Shown here one piece after another: positions 56,884-64,000 of a stretch of DNA of 64,000 nucleotides. How positions within the stretch are numbered: position 1 is the first letter of the stretch; each line of letters opens with the position of its first letter. A program made the translations under genes and the position numbers. A model generated the notes under the pieces. That model was not told where the DNA came from and did no database searches. It saw only the letters and a list, made by a program, of their open reading frames with translations. Source of the DNA: a bacterium (GTDB lineage: Bacteria; Gemmatimonadota; Gemmatimonadetes; Longimicrobiales; RSA9); contig QGVH01000007.1 in NCBI GenBank assembly GCA_003242735.1, positions 1 to 64,000 of the forward strand, written 5' to 3'.

Positions 56884-57187
56884 GCTGCTTCCCCTCCGGT
56901 TGCGGTTCGCTGGGCCTGGCGACGGCGCCACGCTCCCGCTCCGCGGTCGTGGGGGACGCGGAGCGGAGGGGATGCATTGCAAGAAGGGTGAAAACGGGAC
57001 GGTGGGGGAAGCGCGGGTCCATCGGGGTGCGGGCCGGGTCGCCCGAGTGCCGGCCTCGCGCCGGGAGTCGCCCGCGCCGTTCCTGCGTCTGTGCGAGGAT
57101 GTCGGCGGGCGTCGTGGCGTCATTGCCACCCTGCCCGCCGACGGCGCAGCGCCGCCGCTCGGGCGACGACCCGGGCGGGGTGGGCCC
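56884..57187. other. Intergenic region downstream of the PilZ gene
   Basis: 304 bp between two minus-strand genes. No gene, strong terminator or AT-rich promoter is evident; it is uniformly GC-rich. Transcription of the membrane-protein gene may enter from PilZ. Confidence 0.4.
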
Positions 57188-57532
57188 TCACACCTCCCGC
57201 GGCCACATCGGATACTTCTGCCGCAGATACTGCTGCTCGTTCAGGATCACGACGAACGGGATCGGCATGGCCGCGAGGTGGAGCGCCACGGTGCCGTCCT
57301 GCACACGGACGACGACGCCCTCGATTTCCACCTCGTCGCCACGGCTGAACCGGATCTTGCCGTGGACGACGTCGCCCGGCACGATGGGAACTTCGCCCGG
57401 CACGACGTAGCACACGCCCATCTCGGAGCAGTTCAGCACCTCGTACTCCTTGCCGTCCACGAGGAAGCGCGGACGCTCGCGGACCGGGTACTGGATCCGG
57501 TAGTACTCACGCTCGCGGCGTTGATCGAACAT
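57188..57532 (-). CDS. PilZ-domain cyclic-di-GMP receptor
   Basis: 114 residues, one domain. The PilZ signature is intact: RxxxR as REYYR at the N-terminus and NCSEMG matching (D/N)xSxxG about 25 residues later. The beta-barrel follows (KIRFSRGDEVEIEGVVVRVQ). It would bind cyclic di-GMP, for instance made by the GGDEF protein at 20.6-21.8 kb. No effector domain is attached, so it acts by partner binding. The start codon is ATG at 57532; no clear ribosome site. Located 147 bp downstream of the bactofilin gene on the same strand. Confidence 0.88.
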   Translation of the reverse strand: MFDQRREREYYRIQYPVRERPRFLVDGKEYEVLNCSEMGVCYVVPGEVPIVPGDVVHGKIRFSRGDEVEIEGVVVRVQDGTVALHLAAMPIPFVVILNEQQYLRQKYPMWPREV

Positions 57533-57679
57533 TATCGAACGCCAGTCAATGGTGGCGGCTCCGACCGCCGGTGCACGCCACACGCTGTCAGGAGGTTCGG
57601 CGAGCGGGCCGGAGCGTGCGCTCGAACGCGCCCGCCCGGGCCCCACGTCACCAGCATGGCCGACAGGGTCGCGGCGGCA

Positions 57680-58165
57680 TCACCCCGCTGCATCCCCCAT
57701 GCGGATGCTGCCATTCACCTGACCTCCCTCTTCAACGACGAGGCGCCGCGCGCGCACGTCGCCTTCGATGGAGCCCGTCGCAGCCAGCATGAGGCGGCCC
57801 TCGGCGATCAGGCCGCCGGTCACGCGGCCGCGGATCACGGCGTCCGTGGATTTGATGCCGCGCACCACTTCACCCTTGTCATGGACCTCGACGCGGCCGC
57901 CCCGGACCTCGCCGCCGACCCGGCCGGCGATGATGACGGAGCTGGCCGGCGACTTGCCGTCCGGCCCGGTCACGCTGCCATCCACGCGCCCGCCGGCCAT
58001 CACCTCGAGCTGCGCGGCGCGGACATCGCCGGTGATGTGTCCCTCGACGACGAGGCGCCCCGGCACCTCGCACTCGCCCTGGATGCGGAGCCCCCTGCCG
58101 ACGACCGAGACGTCCACGCTCGCGGGCGCGGCAGTGCCGGGCGCGTCGCCCAGAATCCTGGCCAT
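57680..58165 (-). CDS. Bactofilin (polymer-forming cytoskeletal protein)
   Basis: 161 residues. It has the beta-helical repeats of bactofilins: GRGLRIQGECEVPGRLVVEG, GDVRAAQLEVMAGG and GSIEGDVRARRLVVEEGGQV, each turn having the hydrophobic-x-G pattern. Bactofilins polymerise without nucleotide and position cell-wall, stalk or motility factors. The start is ATG 58165 with aggaggac upstream. No M23 peptidase gene, its usual partner, is adjacent; instead PilZ and the coiled-coil/VWA pair follow, suggesting an envelope function. Confidence 0.9.
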   Translation of the reverse strand: MARILGDAPGTAAPASVDVSVVGRGLRIQGECEVPGRLVVEGHITGDVRAAQLEVMAGGRVDGSVTGPDGKSPASSVIIAGRVGGEVRGGRVEVHDKGEVVRGIKSTDAVIRGRVTGGLIAEGRLMLAATGSIEGDVRARRLVVEEGGQVNGSIRMGDAAG

Positions 58166-58330
58166 CACGACCTTCGTCCTCCTGCGACGGGTGACACGAA
58201 TCGGGAGCAGTGTACCTGATGGAGTGGCGCGCGTAAAGGGCGGGGCGGTTGGCGCCTGCCCTGGCGCCGGGCGGCGCCGTGGTGCATTTTCCGGGCCATT
58301 CGACGCCGTTTGCGAGCGAGAGGGGTGAGT

Positions 58331-59353
58331 ATGCCGGACCGCCGCGAGTTCCTCCGCCGCCTCGGCGCCGCGGTCGCGCTCGGCGCCCTGCCGCGATGCG
58401 CCGGCGCTTCCGACGCCGGCACCGCGCCTGCGCCGGAGGAGCCGGGGCAGGGGCCGCGGCTCGGAATGCAGCTCTACACGCTCCGCAGTATCCTCCCCCG
58501 GGACTTCGACGGCACCCTCGCCCGGCTCGCCGAGATCGGTTACCGGGAGGTCGAGTTCGCGGGCTACCACGGCCGCGCGCCAGCGGAGATCCGCGCTGCC
58601 CTGGAGCGCACCGGGCTCGCCGCGCCATCGGCGCACGTGCCCATCGAGGCGCTGGAGAACGACTGGCTGCGCACGCTCGAGGCGGCGCAGACCATCGGCC
58701 ACCGGTGGCTCGTCGTGGCGTGGGTTCCGGAAGAGCTCCGTCCCGACCTGGACGGCTGGCGCCGCGTCGCGGACCGGTTCAACCAGGCCGCTGCCGCCGC
58801 CCGCGAGGCGGGCATCGGCTTCGCCTACCACAACCACGACTTCGAGTTCGCGCCGCTCGAGGGGCGGGTCCCCTACGACGTGCTGCTCGAAGAGACGGAC
58901 CCGGACCTCGTCCGCCTCGAGCTGGACCTCTACTGGATCGCCAAGGGCGGTCGCGACCCGCTCGAGTACTTCCAGCGTTACCCGGGCCGCTTCCCGCTGG
59001 TGCACGTCAAGGACATGGGCGAGGACGGCGGGATGGTGGACGTGGGGGAGGGCACCATCGACTTCGGGCGTGTCATCGTACGGGCACAGCAGGCGGGCAT
59101 CACCCACTGGTTCGTCGAGCACGACGTTCCCGCCGACCCGCTCCGCACCGCGCGCGTGAGCTACCAGAACCTGCGGGCACTCATGGCCGCGCACGCGGGC
59201 AGTCCGCCCGCAAGCCGCCAGCGCGCTCTCCGGCGCGGGATCGTGGTGCGCGAGTCAGGGACCGTCCTCGGCCTCGATCGGGGAGCAAGGAATACCGAGC
59301 CGGCCTTCCGGCCTACTCCTCCCGCAGCACGATCGCCGGATCCACGCGTGTGA
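58331..59353 (+). CDS. Tat-exported sugar phosphate isomerase/epimerase-like protein
   Basis: 340 residues. A Tat signal with RREFLRRLG precedes a Cys-containing cleavage segment (ALPRCAG). The TIM barrel is that of xylose isomerase-like / AP-endonuclease-2 proteins: LGMQLYTLRS, HNHDFEF with metal His, ELDLYWIAKGG, HVKDMG and FVEHD, which supply the metal-binding Glu/Asp/His. Such secreted proteins are often paired with Gfo/Idh oxidoreductases in sugar catabolism; none is here. The last ~40 residues are low-complexity and overlap the next gene's 3' end by 41 bp, so the native stop may have been lost. Start ATG 58331 with gaggggtga. Confidence 0.85.
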   Translation: MPDRREFLRRLGAAVALGALPRCAGASDAGTAPAPEEPGQGPRLGMQLYTLRSILPRDFDGTLARLAEIGYREVEFAGYHGRAPAEIRAALERTGLAAPSAHVPIEALENDWLRTLEAAQTIGHRWLVVAWVPEELRPDLDGWRRVADRFNQAAAAAREAGIGFAYHNHDFEFAPLEGRVPYDVLLEETDPDLVRLELDLYWIAKGGRDPLEYFQRYPGRFPLVHVKDMGEDGGMVDVGEGTIDFGRVIVRAQQAGITHWFVEHDVPADPLRTARVSYQNLRALMAAHAGSPPASRQRALRRGIVVRESGTVLGLDRGARNTEPAFRPTPPAARSPDPRV

Positions 59354-61736
59354 CGCGCCGGGCGGGCGCGTAGCACGCGGCGAGCGCGGTGCCGGTCAGC
59401 ACGACGGCCGCGGCAAGGAAGGCGGCGGGGTCCCAGGGCTGGACGCCGTACAGCAACCCGCGCAGCAGCCGGACCGCAGCAGCGCTCGCCACGAGTCCCG
59501 CACACAACCCGATCAGCGCAGGCACCATCCCTTGCCGCACGACGAGGGCTCGCACGTCCACGGGGCGTGCGCCCAGCGCCATCCGCACGCCGATCTCGCG
59601 CGTGCGCTGCTGCACGGCGTGGCTGACGACGCCGAACAGTCCGACGGCCGACAGCGCGAGTGCGATGATGGCGAAGAGTGTGAGCAGGCGTGCGTTGAAC
59701 CGCCGGCCCGACAGCGTCGCGGCGAGGATCGCGTCCAGCGTCGTGGCCTCGCGGACGGAGACGTCGCCATCGACCTCACGGATCGCGTCGCGCACGAGGG
59801 ACGCGAGCGCAGCCGCGTCGCCGCGCGCCCGTACGATCAGCACGCCCGGGTGCCAGAGGCCGTCGCTGGTGGCGAGGCCCACAGCCTGTGGCTCGTAGAC
59901 CTTCGAATGGTCGGGCATGGCGGGGCTGACCGGCACGTGGCGCGCCACGCCGACCACGGTCCGCCAGGGCTCGTCGCCGAAGCGGAGCCGCAGGCCCAGC
60001 GTGCTCCGGCCCGGCGCCAGCCGCTGCGCAAGGCGGGAGTCGATCACGACGACAGGTGCCCCACTCCGCACCTCCTGCTCCGTGAACGTTCGCCCCTCCA
60101 CGAGCGGGATGCCGAGCACCGCGAAGTGCTCAGCGCCGACCCCTTCCAACGTGATCGTTCCCGCTGCCGCCCCTGGAGCGTCACTGCCGTCCACCTCGAG
60201 CCGGCCGTTGGGGAGGCTGTAGAACGGCGGCGCGTCCTCCGCCCACGTCGCGCCCGCGACGCCCGGCAGCGCGCGCACGCGGGCCAGCACCTGGTCCGCG
60301 AACGTCATGTATGGCGCGAGCGCGTTCGGGTCGGGCGCGCTGCCCACGACGGGGAGCGCGACGCGCACGACGAGCAGCTCTTCCGGCCGGTGGAAGCCCG
60401 ACTCGGCTCGCTGCATCTCCAGCAGGCTGCGAACGAGCAGCCCTGCGCTCACCAGCAGGACGACGGAGAGTGCCATCTCCGCGGCGATCAGCCCCGACCG
60501 GGCGCGGCCGCGGCCGCGTGGCCCGCTCGCCGCGCCATGCACGGCCCAGCCGCCGCGCAGCGTGTCCGCGATCCGCAGGTCCGTGACCGCCAGGGCGGGG
60601 AAGAGGCCGAAGAGCACGCCGGTGCCGGTCGAGAGGGCGAGGCCGAACGCCAGGACGCGGGCGTCGATGCCGAGGCGACCGAGGTCCGCGAACGTCTGGG
60701 GCCTCAAACGCGCGAGCGCGTCCACACCCCACCATGCGACAAACAGCCCCAGCGCGCCGCCGGCCAGGGCGAGGAGCAGGCTTTCTACGAGGAGTTGGCG
60801 GATGAGACGACGTCGCCCCGCGCCGAGCGCCGCGCGGATCGCCAGCTCGCGGCCGCGGCCGGCGCCCCGGGCGAGCAGGAGCTGTGCGACGTTGACGCAT
60901 GCGATGAGCAGCACCAGGCCGACGGCGGCGAAAAGGACGAGGAGCGCGGCGCGCACGTCGTCATCCACGACATCCCGCGGCCGCTCGATGCGAGGGGTCA
61001 GGTTCGAGAGGAACGCGAAGATCGGCGGTTGCGGTGTGCGCGCCGCGATCTCCTGCAGCTCGTGTTCGGCGGCTGCCCGCGTGACCCCGGGCCGCAGGCG
61101 CCCAACGACGCCGATGGAGCGCGGAGTCGTGTCGCTCGCCGCGTCCAGCCCCAGCGGCCCCCATACGTCACTCGCCTCGTACAGGTCGAGCCGTTGCGGC
61201 ATGACACCGATGATCGTGTGTGCGCCATCATCGAGCTCGATCGTCTGGCCGATCACGTCGCGGCTTCCGCCGAACTCGCGTCGCCATAGGCCGTGACCCA
61301 GGAGCACGACGGCGTCGTCCTCCGCCGAGAACATCCGCCCGAGCACCGGCGTGAGGCCGAGGAAGGCGAGGAAGCCGGGCGTGATTTCGCTGCGCGAGAT
61401 GACCTGCGCTCCGTCCGGTCCGCGCAGCAATCCTCGCCGCGTCGCGATGGCCTCGAGCGCCTCGAACGACCGCGCGTCATTGAGCCAGGCCCGGGCGAGC
61501 GCAGCGGAGGGGTTCACGGTTGCTCCGGCGGTGGGCTCCTGCAGGCGCGCGAACACGATGCGATCCCCGTCCCGGAACGGCAGCGGTTCGAGCAGCACGC
61601 GGTTGACCGCGGAGAACATCACGAGACTTGCGCCGAGACCGAGTCCGAGGGTGACCACGGCGATGAGGGTGAAGCCCGGGCGCGCGCGCAGCGTCCGGAC
61701 GGCGTAGCGGAGGTCCTGGAGCAATGTCTCGAACAT
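59313..61736 (-). CDS. ADOP-type orphan ABC permease (MacB/FtsX-like)
   Basis: 807 residues. N-terminal DLRYAVRTLRARPGFTLIAV, then MacB periplasmic-core domain, two FtsX-type permease units (AVGLVLLIACVNVAQLLLAR; VVSHAVQQRTREIGVRMALGA) and the second periplasmic domain. This duplicated architecture with ~800 residues is the acidobacterial duplicated orphan permease (ADOP) pattern. No ATPase gene is near. ADOPs are abundant in Acidobacteriota and Gemmatimonadota; the role (transport, signalling) is unknown. Start ATG 61736 with ggagggaagg; the longer open frame upstream is antisense. Confidence 0.9.
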   Translation of the reverse strand: MFETLLQDLRYAVRTLRARPGFTLIAVVTLGLGLGASLVMFSAVNRVLLEPLPFRDGDRIVFARLQEPTAGATVNPSAALARAWLNDARSFEALEAIATRRGLLRGPDGAQVISRSEITPGFLAFLGLTPVLGRMFSAEDDAVVLLGHGLWRREFGGSRDVIGQTIELDDGAHTIIGVMPQRLDLYEASDVWGPLGLDAASDTTPRSIGVVGRLRPGVTRAAAEHELQEIAARTPQPPIFAFLSNLTPRIERPRDVVDDDVRAALLVLFAAVGLVLLIACVNVAQLLLARGAGRGRELAIRAALGAGRRRLIRQLLVESLLLALAGGALGLFVAWWGVDALARLRPQTFADLGRLGIDARVLAFGLALSTGTGVLFGLFPALAVTDLRIADTLRGGWAVHGAASGPRGRGRARSGLIAAEMALSVVLLVSAGLLVRSLLEMQRAESGFHRPEELLVVRVALPVVGSAPDPNALAPYMTFADQVLARVRALPGVAGATWAEDAPPFYSLPNGRLEVDGSDAPGAAAGTITLEGVGAEHFAVLGIPLVEGRTFTEQEVRSGAPVVVIDSRLAQRLAPGRSTLGLRLRFGDEPWRTVVGVARHVPVSPAMPDHSKVYEPQAVGLATSDGLWHPGVLIVRARGDAAALASLVRDAIREVDGDVSVREATTLDAILAATLSGRRFNARLLTLFAIIALALSAVGLFGVVSHAVQQRTREIGVRMALGARPVDVRALVVRQGMVPALIGLCAGLVASAAAVRLLRGLLYGVQPWDPAAFLAAAVVLTGTALAACYAPARRVTRVDPAIVLREE

Positions 61737-62092
61737 GGTCCTTCCCTCCATCGCGAGGCTACTCGCTCGGTTCGCGGCACGGAATCGGATCGATGCGGAC
61801 GGCGAGGCGGGACATGGGGAGGGCAAGGCGCGGGCCGCTGCGGGTCTCGCCGGAACTCCGTGTCCTACAACGAGGTTCGGGCTCGGAACACACCGCGGGT
61901 CCTCACGGCGCTGTCCGGCCGTGGGACGCGCGTGCGCGTCTGCGCACACGGCGCTACGGGCACGCTCGCGTTTCACGCGCAGCGTGCCTGCCTGGCCAGC
62001 CGTCGGGATGGGGGCCGAGGCGGCTGCCTGCCGCCCAGTCGTTTCCGGGCCTCGCCGGCGCCCCAGGCCGGGGCAGGGCAGGGACGCGGGGT
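61737..62092. other. Intergenic region between ADOP permease and MATE genes
   Basis: 356 bp, GC-rich. No gene or terminator recognised. Since the MATE gene is upstream on the minus strand, a promoter for the permease could lie here, but I see no AT-rich -10. Confidence 0.4.
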
Positions 62093-63685
62093 TCACGTCC
62101 TCGCCGGCTCGATGTCCACCACGATCTGCCGCCACTTGCCCTGCCGGAACCGCGCGACGCTGAGGCTCGCACGCGTGAGGTGGCCGAGCACGATGGCGAG
62201 CCAGATGTCGGCGGGCTGCAGGCCGCGGGTCTGCTGGAACAGGAAGCACAGGCCGAGCGGCACGATGATCTGCGAGACGATCGAGATGTAGAGCGGGCTG
62301 CGCGTGTCGCCGCTGCCCTGGAGCCCGCCCGTGTACGTGAGCGCGACGGTGATGAAGAACCCGGATACGCTCAGGTACCGCATGAGCTGCACGCCGATGT
62401 CGGCGGCGACCGGGTCGGTCATGCCGAAGACCCCCAGCAGCACCCGCGGGATGGCGAGGAACAGGAGGCCGACGACCGCCGCGACCACCAGGCCCATACG
62501 CGAGGCAACCTTCACGGCTTGGGTCGCGCGCTCCGGCCGCCCCGCGCCCAGGTTCTGACCGACGGCCGCCGCCGTCGCGCTCATGATCCCCACGGACGTG
62601 AAGGTGATCAGCGAGAACAGCTCCGTGTAGGCGACGGCGTACGCCGCCTGCGCCGCCGCGCTCTCCTGCAGCGAGCCGATGAAGCGCAGCAGCAGCACGC
62701 CCGCCGCGTTCATGGCGACGCCCTGGATCCCCGCGGGCAGTCCGAAGCGGAACAGTGAGCGGACGATGTTCCAGTCCGGCCGCAGCCCGGCGCCGCGCGG
62801 GAACCCGATGACCCAGCGGCCGCGGAGCAGCATGGCCAGCCCCCAGAGGCCCGTGGCGCCCGACGCCAGCACCGTACCCACCGCCGCCCCCACCGTGCCG
62901 AGCATCGGGATCAAGATCATGTTCAGCACGGTGTTCAGCACGGTCACGACGACGCCGTACCGGAGCGGCGTGCGCGCGTCTCCCGCCGCGCGCAGCGCGC
63001 CGCCCATCATGAAGAAGAACAGCGTGCCGTAGCCGAACAGGAAGAGGACGCGGATGTAGGGGAGCGCCTCCGCCTTCACCTCGGGGGCCGCGTTCACCAG
63101 GTCGAGCAGCGCGGGCGCGAGGAAGTAGCCGAGCACCGCCAGGACGAACGTGAGGGCGAGCGACGTGAGGAACGCCTGGTAGACCGTGCGGTTGACCTTG
63201 TCCGCATCGCCCTGGCCCGCGAACCGCGCCACCAGCACGCCCATGCCCGCGTACAGCGACGAAACGAACGTGACCACCACCAGGAAGATCTGCCAGCTCA
63301 CCCCGATGGCGGCGTTGCCCGTGTAGCCGACGAAGTGCCCCACCATCGCGTGGTCCACGATTCCCTGGAGCCCGCCGATGATGTTGTGGACGACCGTCGG
63401 CCAGGCGAGCTTCCACACGGCGGGCAGGATGGGGCCCTCCACGATGGACCGGTCGAAGCGGCCGGTCCGCCTTTGCGCCTCGACGGCCCGCGCAGGGTCT
63501 ACGGCCTCCGCCGGCGCCGTGGTGCCACCCGGCGCCGGCGCCGCGCCCGCGAGGGGGGCCGCACCGCCGTCCTTGGCCCCCTCCCCTCGCTCCCCACGCC
63601 TCCCGGCGCGCCCGCCGGCCGCCACCGGGGCGGGCACAGACCCTCGAGCGGCCTCGCGCTGCGTTTCCTCGGGCCCCATGCTCAT
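62093..63685 (-). CDS. MATE-family efflux transporter
   Basis: About 530 residues. A ~70-residue Ala/Gly/Pro-rich cytosolic tail is followed by the two six-helix MATE halves: SIVEGPILPAVWKLAWPTVV, the conserved MGGALRAAGDARTPLRYG of the first half, and AVGQNLGAGRPERATQAVK and YTGGLQGSGDTRSPLYI in the second. MATE proteins expel drugs or cationic metabolites by Na+ or H+ antiport. The NorM/DinF subgroup is not discernible. The start is uncertain: ATG at 63685 chosen, in-frame alternatives at 63679 and 63733. Confidence 0.88.
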   Translation of the reverse strand: MSMGPEETQREAARGSVPAPVAAGGRAGRRGERGEGAKDGGAAPLAGAAPAPGGTTAPAEAVDPARAVEAQRRTGRFDRSIVEGPILPAVWKLAWPTVVHNIIGGLQGIVDHAMVGHFVGYTGNAAIGVSWQIFLVVVTFVSSLYAGMGVLVARFAGQGDADKVNRTVYQAFLTSLALTFVLAVLGYFLAPALLDLVNAAPEVKAEALPYIRVLFLFGYGTLFFFMMGGALRAAGDARTPLRYGVVVTVLNTVLNMILIPMLGTVGAAVGTVLASGATGLWGLAMLLRGRWVIGFPRGAGLRPDWNIVRSLFRFGLPAGIQGVAMNAAGVLLLRFIGSLQESAAAQAAYAVAYTELFSLITFTSVGIMSATAAAVGQNLGAGRPERATQAVKVASRMGLVVAAVVGLLFLAIPRVLLGVFGMTDPVAADIGVQLMRYLSVSGFFITVALTYTGGLQGSGDTRSPLYISIVSQIIVPLGLCFLFQQTRGLQPADIWLAIVLGHLTRASLSVARFRQGKWRQIVVDIEPART

Positions 63686-63914
63686 CGATCCCCGTCCATC
63701 ATCACACGACCCCCCGCGTGTTCGACACGCCAACCCCTCCTTCTACACCACGACCCCGCGCCTCGCGCCGTGGGCGCCGTTCGCCGCCTTGCCGACCGCG
63801 GACCGCCGGCAGCCAGCCGGCCTTGTCCGCTCCGCCCGAAGCCCGCATCTTGCCGCGGCTCTTCCCTCTACACCACCTGGCAGCACTCGCCTTCGCGAGA
63901 CCGGAGGAGTTCCC

Positions 63915-64000
63915 ATGCGTTCCGAACCCGCTCCCGCCGCGGCACGCCGCGCCCGCTCCGCCCTGGCCTCGTTGCTGCTCACGCTCGTCGCCGCAGCCGC
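63915..64000 (+). CDS. Start of a secreted protein, cut by the window edge
   Basis: ATG at 63915 has the strongest ribosome site nearby, ggaggag with five bases spacing. The first 28 codons (RSEPAPAAARRARSALASLL then TLVAAAA) are a basic segment followed by hydrophobic Leu/Ala, a signal peptide. The rest lies beyond 64000. Divergent from the MATE gene. Confidence 0.7.
   Translation, partial: MRSEPAPAAARRARSALASLLLTLVAAA

Noticed and set aside
59313-63416. Single 1,367-codon minus-strand ORF joining permease and MATE regions
   Set aside because: Only 59313-61736 is the permease; the upstream part is a non-coding frame through the intergenic region and the MATE gene.

Overview
The window is very GC-rich (my impression is around 70%), with dense coding on both strands, GTG starts and strong GGAGG-type ribosome binding sites. 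A SusC/SusD pair with Bacteroidota-type signatures, an ADOP-type orphan permease, a class of tail-fibre/S74 surface protein and a GH9 enzyme at such high GC point to Gemmatimonadota (or a close relative). This is inference from gene content; no rRNA or tRNA gene was seen.

Layout. 1-2.9 kb: repeat-rich DNA around one AbiEi/DUF559-type gene. 2.9-12.3 kb: secreted GH9 glycosidase, a class V PLP enzyme and a SusC-SusD outer-membrane uptake pair ending in a clear terminator. 12.6-16.5 kb: amino-acid permease divergent from a glutamate decarboxylase / class II glutamine amidotransferase pair. 16.7-22.4 kb: TraB/GumN protein, AbgT transporter, Dps, a membrane diguanylate cyclase and a small membrane protein. 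22.5-30.5 kb: four minus-strand genes that look like one operon (TPP enzyme, FAD/Fe-S oxidoreductase, enolase-superfamily enzyme, GH15 glycosidase). 30.8-36.5 kb: a YadA-head/S74 self-processing surface protein, a GAF histidine kinase and a PLP decarboxylase with an unexplained C-terminal extension.

36.7-47.4 kb holds two cation P-type ATPases and several degraded genes: a multicopper oxidase with a frameshift and an internal deletion, a calcium/cation exchanger reduced to fragments, an LtrA-like gene with two amber codons and a GNAT remnant. 47.7-54.4 kb is a broken surface-polysaccharide or lipid locus: two unusual alpha/beta hydrolases resembling those of exosortase-A loci, a C-A-PCP NRPS and a glycosyltransferase that meet head to head with both 5' ends missing, and a frameshifted polysaccharide deacetylase.

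54.4-58.2 kb is an unrecognised envelope module (VWA-like lipoprotein translationally coupled to a coiled-coil membrane protein) followed by PilZ and bactofilin genes. The window ends with a Tat-exported sugar isomerase-like protein, an ADOP permease, a MATE exporter and the first codons of a secreted protein running off the right edge. Most of the long ORFs in other frames are shadows of high-GC coding sequence and were left out. The most interesting candidates are the 47.7-54.4 kb locus, the 54.4-56.9 kb membrane/VWA pair, the decarboxylase extension at 34.6-35.2 kb, and the concentration of degraded genes.
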